A stretch of 64,000 nucleotides of DNA from Acorus gramineus (lineage: Eukaryota; Streptophyta; Magnoliopsida; Acorales; Acoraceae), in contig JAUJYN010000030.1 of NCBI GenBank assembly GCA_030737835.1, positions 434,001 to 498,000 of the forward strand, read 5' to 3'. Shown piece after piece: positions 59,816 to 64,000 of the stretch. The notes under the pieces are model-generated. The model saw only the letters and a list, made by a program, of their open reading frames with translations, was not told where the DNA came from and did no database searches. A program made the position numbers and the translations under genes. Position 1 is the first letter of the stretch; each line of letters opens with the position of its first letter.

Positions 59816-60875
59816 GTGGGGTCACTCTCTAAAAAATCACATTCTGATTGTTTGAGAGGGGTGGGGTGAATAGCTATGTGGGTGGGAATATCGGTTCCCT
59901 AGAAGAATACTATGAAGAAAAGGTGTTTCAGTTTGAAAAGGAGTTCAAAAAATATATGTTCATATTGAATTATGTCTGTCACCTTCTACAGATGAAACAA
60001 AAATCTGTGCCACATGGGGGTTGATAAACATTTTCATTTGGGAAACATGACCACCAATGGAGTTGAGTGTAATCATGAAAAGCTGCAGTACCCGTGCTCA
60101 TCCATACAGAACCTTGTTAGTTCATGGTGTACAATCAAAAGCTTGTAATTCTAATTATTATATCGTAGATTAAATATATATATATTTTTACAAATTGTAT
60201 ATACCTTTCCATTCCAAATACAATATGCCAAGTGGTGCTGGTAGCCAACAAGAAGCTCATTATTTACTGGTTCACCAGGAAACGGCCCCCTCTTGCTTGT
60301 TCTCTGAGTCTACTTCCACCTCTACTTATTCCCTCTGCTCCTCCTCTTTATGTCTCGATTGTAACTTCAACATTTCCAGAACTGAGAGCTTACGTATTTA
60401 AATCTATTCTTCTTGTTGAAGGTTGTAGGTCAAAGATGTTTTTAGGGCCCACATTGCATAATTTCCACTGAATCAAGGATTAAAACACACACCATAATCT
60501 CACATACGCATTGTATGATTAAATCATTTTCACTAAACACATGGTCCACATGGTAATCATACTAATGGAAATCTAACACAGGCTAAGCAAGTTTTAGAAA
60601 ATGTGGAACCTATCATCTATATGAATTGGGTCTCATCACAATTTTTCATAAGCATTGTATTAAAAAAAGGGTTTTTTATTATTTAGTCCGTGTAAACTAT
60701 ATGATTTAGTGATCGATCCCTTATTTCTCCATATTTCGGTTTAAGTCCCCGGATTTAAAGGATATGTTCCTTTTGGTCTCTGAAAGGGACATATCCCTAA
60801 ATTTTTTAGTTTTCTTTTTAGTCCCTGGGAGTAAGCCTGTCAATCGGACGGATACGGATCGGATACGCCAATATC
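59816..60875. other. Spacer before LTR E
   Basis: Mostly AT-rich unique-looking sequence with no supported gene. About 60680-60830 has tttagtcc- and gtccctg-type words spaced as in a common decayed plant repeat. The last bases (gcctgtcaatcggacggatacgg) resemble a second dispersed repeat also seen near 15878. Confidence 0.5.
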
Positions 60876-61410
60876 TGTCACGCCCCGGGCGTCCCCGGTA
60901 CGCGGCAAGTGTATATAAAATATCAGAATCTACACAGGAGGTCAATAATATATCATACACAAGCAACCAGAATGACACACAGACAATAAAAGCAGGGCTG
61001 ACATGATATATACACCAAATGCGGAAGCTAAGACTGAATCTGTAATTAAAACACACTACAGACTCCATACATAATCACATGTCCTGTGAGAGCCAATATA
61101 CATACAAAGACATCCAAATACAATCAAACGCGTGCCCAAGCACGGAAAATAATACATACAGGCACAAGGGATGCTGATAGCCTCTGAAACTCGCGGGACG
61201 TGGCGCTACTCCGCTACTGATGAAGTCCCTCGGGGAGCTCCTCCTCCAGATCCGACTCAGATGACACTGAAGAAAAATATTGTGCGAGGGGTGAGCCACA
61301 CGCTCAGTGAACGGCACAACCCATGCATCACAGACAATATTGACCACAACCAGGAAATCCTTAACGTCCACAATCTCATTACCAAAACCACAAAAGATAA
61401 CAATTCCGCA

Positions 61411-61743
61411 ACCTAGTGGGTCGCTACCGCCAACCCACTACACCCTCACCCTCACCCTCAATGGGTGACCAAGGATATTGGGACTAACTGCACAAAACCA
61501 GCGGGTCGCTTCAGCCAACCCGCTACACCCTCACCCTCACCCTCAATGGGTGACCAAGGATATTGGGACTTACTACACAAAACCAGCGGGTCGCTTCAGC
61601 CAACCCGCTACACCCTCACCCTCACCCTCAATGGGTGACCAAGGATATTGGGACTTACTATCCAGTGGGTCGCCACATCGCCGGCCCACCATACCCTCAC
61701 CCTCACCCTCAACAGGTGACCTAGGCTCTTGGGACTGACTAGG
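61411..61743. repeat. Four-copy minisatellite (about 83-base period) with covarying stem-loops in LTR E
   Basis: Units start at about 61413, 61498, 61583 and 61662. Stems: TAGTGGGT (61414-61421) with ACCCACTA (61433-61440); AGCGGGT (61500-61506) with ACCCGCT (61518-61524); AGCGGGT (61585-61591) with ACCCGCT (61603-61609); the fourth has GTGGGTC with GGCCCAC. Each unit also has accctcaccctcaccctca and a gatattggga- or gctcttggga-type block. Confidence 0.9.
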
Positions 61744-62639
61744 CTGTTGGTCACCCTTGGTCCACCGGTAGTCTCTCCTCACTCCGTAGGTCGTTTGGCC
61801 ACTCCCATGTTCAGCACAGTCCTTCTACCAAATCAGGAGGCGCCTACTACTGGGAGCCCCTGCACGGGACAACCTGTCTAACGCTGAGGTAGTCTCTACA
61901 CGGATCCAACGAAGGGAACAGAACAGCCTATCCATCGCATATGATCCACTCGGATCCGCAGACAACACATCATAACAACACTAATGTTCTGAATTCCTCA
62001 GAACCCACCAGGGCGCATAACTACGATGCGGGGAACATGCATAAGTTATAACAAGGGTGGAATATCATTGGGGGAAAGAAACTCGGGAGGGCAGCGTGAG
62101 TTCCCGTTATAGGACACCCGACAACCAAACAAGGAACACGGTGTACCCTAACCCGGGTCTCACCGCTGTCCTCGCAAGGCCCCTCCCCTATAATATTCAC
62201 TATAACATGCAATTAACAAATACTAGCATTTAATTTAATAAATAAACTAGTAGGGCACATTCATCGGTCGGGCTTCCTAACATGGAAACAGGGGACATGG
62301 TGCATGGCTCATACCCATATCCTAAGGGTGCAAGTCCCTAACATGCAAAGTCTAGGGTAACATGCATTCTACAATTAAATCATGCTCGCATGATATACAT
62401 ATTACATATGTCAATATTTATCCATGGTGCCCCAGGAGAGGTCGGTATACGCCCAAGTGCGTATAACACCTCTCTACTGGGTTGGATTGTCCCACTCACC
62501 GGAGATCGGGTCGTCGCGCGACCGTCCGTCAAGATCTGCAAGACAGGGTAACCAACTAGGTGAGAAACCACACAATTTATACATAGAAATGCACAGAAAT
62601 ACCCAAAACTCGGATAAGCATGCATACGGGCTCGCACGC

Positions 62640-63130
62640 ATGCGAGCACGCGCGTACGCACGCGAGTCCGAGTGCCCCGACACCTACCCGAACCCTCGGG
62701 CAGCCATTCGCATGGCCCCCCGCATGCGCACGCACGAATGCGCACGCACGCACACACCCCGGCACCATCGGCGCACTGCCGCGCGCTTGCCCGCGCGCCC
62801 AGACGCGCACCCGCACGCACGCGCACGCTCGCGCGCACCGCGCGTCCAGCCCGCGCCCCTCGCGCAGCACCCCGCGCACTGCCCCAGCACGCCCCAGCAC
62901 GCCCCAGCACGCGCACGCACGCGCATGCATGCGCGCGCGCGCACTGGTTCCCTGCCCAGCGCCCAGGCGCACTCCCGCGCGCACCCCCGCTCGCGCCAGC
63001 ACCCGCACGCCCGCTCCGCGCGCACCCGCGCACTCGCGCCCGAGCCCGCGCGCGCGCCCCCGCCAGCGCCCGACTGCCGCGCGCCTGCGCGCACACGCGC
63101 GCAGACCGCGCCCAGCGCGCGCCCAGCCCA
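62640..63130. repeat. CpG-dense block of LTR E
   Basis: Rich in gcgcgcac, cgcacgcac and gcgcgcgcgcgcac words, including a short cccagcacgc repeat (about 62881-62911). It reads as reverse-complement low complexity of the same kind as at 45780-46440. Long open frames in most frames are by-products of the composition. Confidence 0.85.
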
Positions 63131-64000
63131 CTCTAACCTCTTTTTAACCCTCCCCAACCCCTCACACACTCCCTAACACACCTACCCAACATGCATGAAC
63201 TTCCCAACACCCCTTTAAGCCAAGAAAATCAAGAAAAGGAGGGGAGGAGCTCACCTTGGGAGGGAAAAGAAAAGGGGGAGGTTCGGGGCCCTTCGCGCAC
63301 CGAAACGCCGCCGCCGGAACCACCACCACCTCTCCTCAGCCTCTCCTCAGCCTCCTCATGGCAGCAAACAGGGGGGGAGAGATCATGAGAAAGGGAGCTT
63401 GATATAGGGGAGAACAACAAACAACACAAGAACTCACAACACCTCCTCCTCCACCATCTCCTCACCATCTCTTTGAATTTTAACAAACACATGGGGGTGT
63501 GAGAAAAGAGAGGAGAGAAAAAAGCTGGTCGTGGGATTTGGGAGGGGAAGAGAGAGGAGAGATATTTATCAAATATCTTAAGGAAAATTTACTAAGTCGC
63601 CCTCCGACTAGAAATTCTGCGCAAGCTTCACTGGAACAGCCATAACTTCCCCGATACAGCTCCGAATTGCTTGATTCCAAGACCGATGGAAAGCTAAGAA
63701 GATTATCTACAACTTTCATGTTTATGCCATGATCAGATAATCCCTCTAGCTAATCCGAAATTAGAGCCGAACATGGAACAGGGCTGCTGCCAGAATTTCC
63801 ATCCCCGGGGTATACTTGGAAAAATACCCATAACTTTTACTACAAGAATCCAGTTGATCTAATTCCACTTCTGTGCGAAAGCTAACTCAAAACTGGACAT
63901 CTCATAATAAAATCATAATTAAACCTATTCATCTTGGATTTTAACAAAATCAAATCCAAAACCAAATCAGGAATACATAACTTAGGAAAAAAAATTATGT

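Larger units (their letters stand above)
60876..64000 (-). mobile_element. LTR E, opposite-strand chromovirus LTR, running off the window
   Basis: Begins TGTCACGCCCC at 60876 and follows the same order as B and C: gcggaagctaagactg, tgtcctgtgagagcc, gcgggacgtggcgctactcc, gcgaggggtgagccacacgc, the minisatellite (61411-61743), cgtcgcgcgaccgtccgtcaa near 62512, the CpG-dense block (62640-63130), a pyrimidine/purine-rich leader near 63240-63540 and a cataacttcc/cataactttt region. The 5' end of the LTR is not reached, so it is unknown whether an internal region follows. Confidence 0.82.

Noticed and set aside
60195-60471. Two short + strand frames in the spacer before LTR E
   Set aside because: Overlapping frames of under 80 residues with no domain, no splice partners and no supporting context.
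61411-61743. CCCTCA-rich runs resembling interstitial telomere repeats
   Set aside because: The word is accctcaccctcaccc, not the plant telomere CCCTAAA, and it is embedded in each LTR minisatellite unit.
62380-63176. Open frames of 150-250 residues on both strands near the right edge
   Set aside because: Same cause: the CpG-dense block of LTR E, where stop codons are rare.
1-64000. tRNA or rRNA genes
   Set aside because: No cloverleaf-compatible A and B box pair and no rRNA core motif was found. The TGGTATCAGAGC hits are retroelement primer-binding sites.

Overview
The window is nuclear DNA of a flowering plant. Three things point to this: a plant-type VIH/PPIP5K gene with 26 visible exons, L1 LINEs that carry the plant-type C-terminal RNase H, and long-LTR chromovirus (Tekay/Del-like) copies together with several families of small TIR elements. 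The species cannot be fixed from the sequence. The left half is AT-rich with large introns; the right half is a nest of long-LTR elements with very CpG-dense blocks.

Positions 1-31233 hold the 3' part of one host gene on the + strand, the bifunctional diphosphoinositol pentakisphosphate kinase/phosphatase (VIH1/VIH2 type). Twenty-six exons (2778-31233) join with GT-AG introns into 965 uninterrupted residues. About 88 N-terminal residues and the promoter lie to the left of the window. Both catalytic halves keep their key residues. The introns hold old insertions: L1 fragments, two PIF/Harbinger MITEs, a hAT-like MITE, short poly-A retroposons, decayed LTR pieces, a duplicated intron segment and a near-identical triplication of one exon end with its splice donor.

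Positions 31234-44068 follow the gene. There is a 3' UTR, a short stray copy of the gene's own intron 2/exon 3 boundary, a 5'-truncated L1 with an 18-base target duplication, and a hAT element coding for a TTF/DUF4371/hAT-dimerisation protein. That hAT copy is split by a solo LTR (target duplication GGTAA), which is itself split by a second LTR in the opposite orientation. This gives a readable insertion order.

Positions 44069-58844 hold a head-to-tail array of a Tekay-like chromovirus (LTR, gag remnant, LTR piece, gag-pol, LTR) lying between two pieces of an opposite-strand LTR. Positions 58845-60875 contain a foldback repeat with a MITE inside it and otherwise unremarkable DNA. Positions 60876-64000 are another opposite-strand LTR that runs off the window. 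All LTR copies are fossils.

The only functional gene supported here is VIH. Repeats explain most of the remaining sequence. The least ordinary signals are the covarying stem-loops inside the LTR minisatellites, the triplicated splice donor in VIH, and the foldback unit.
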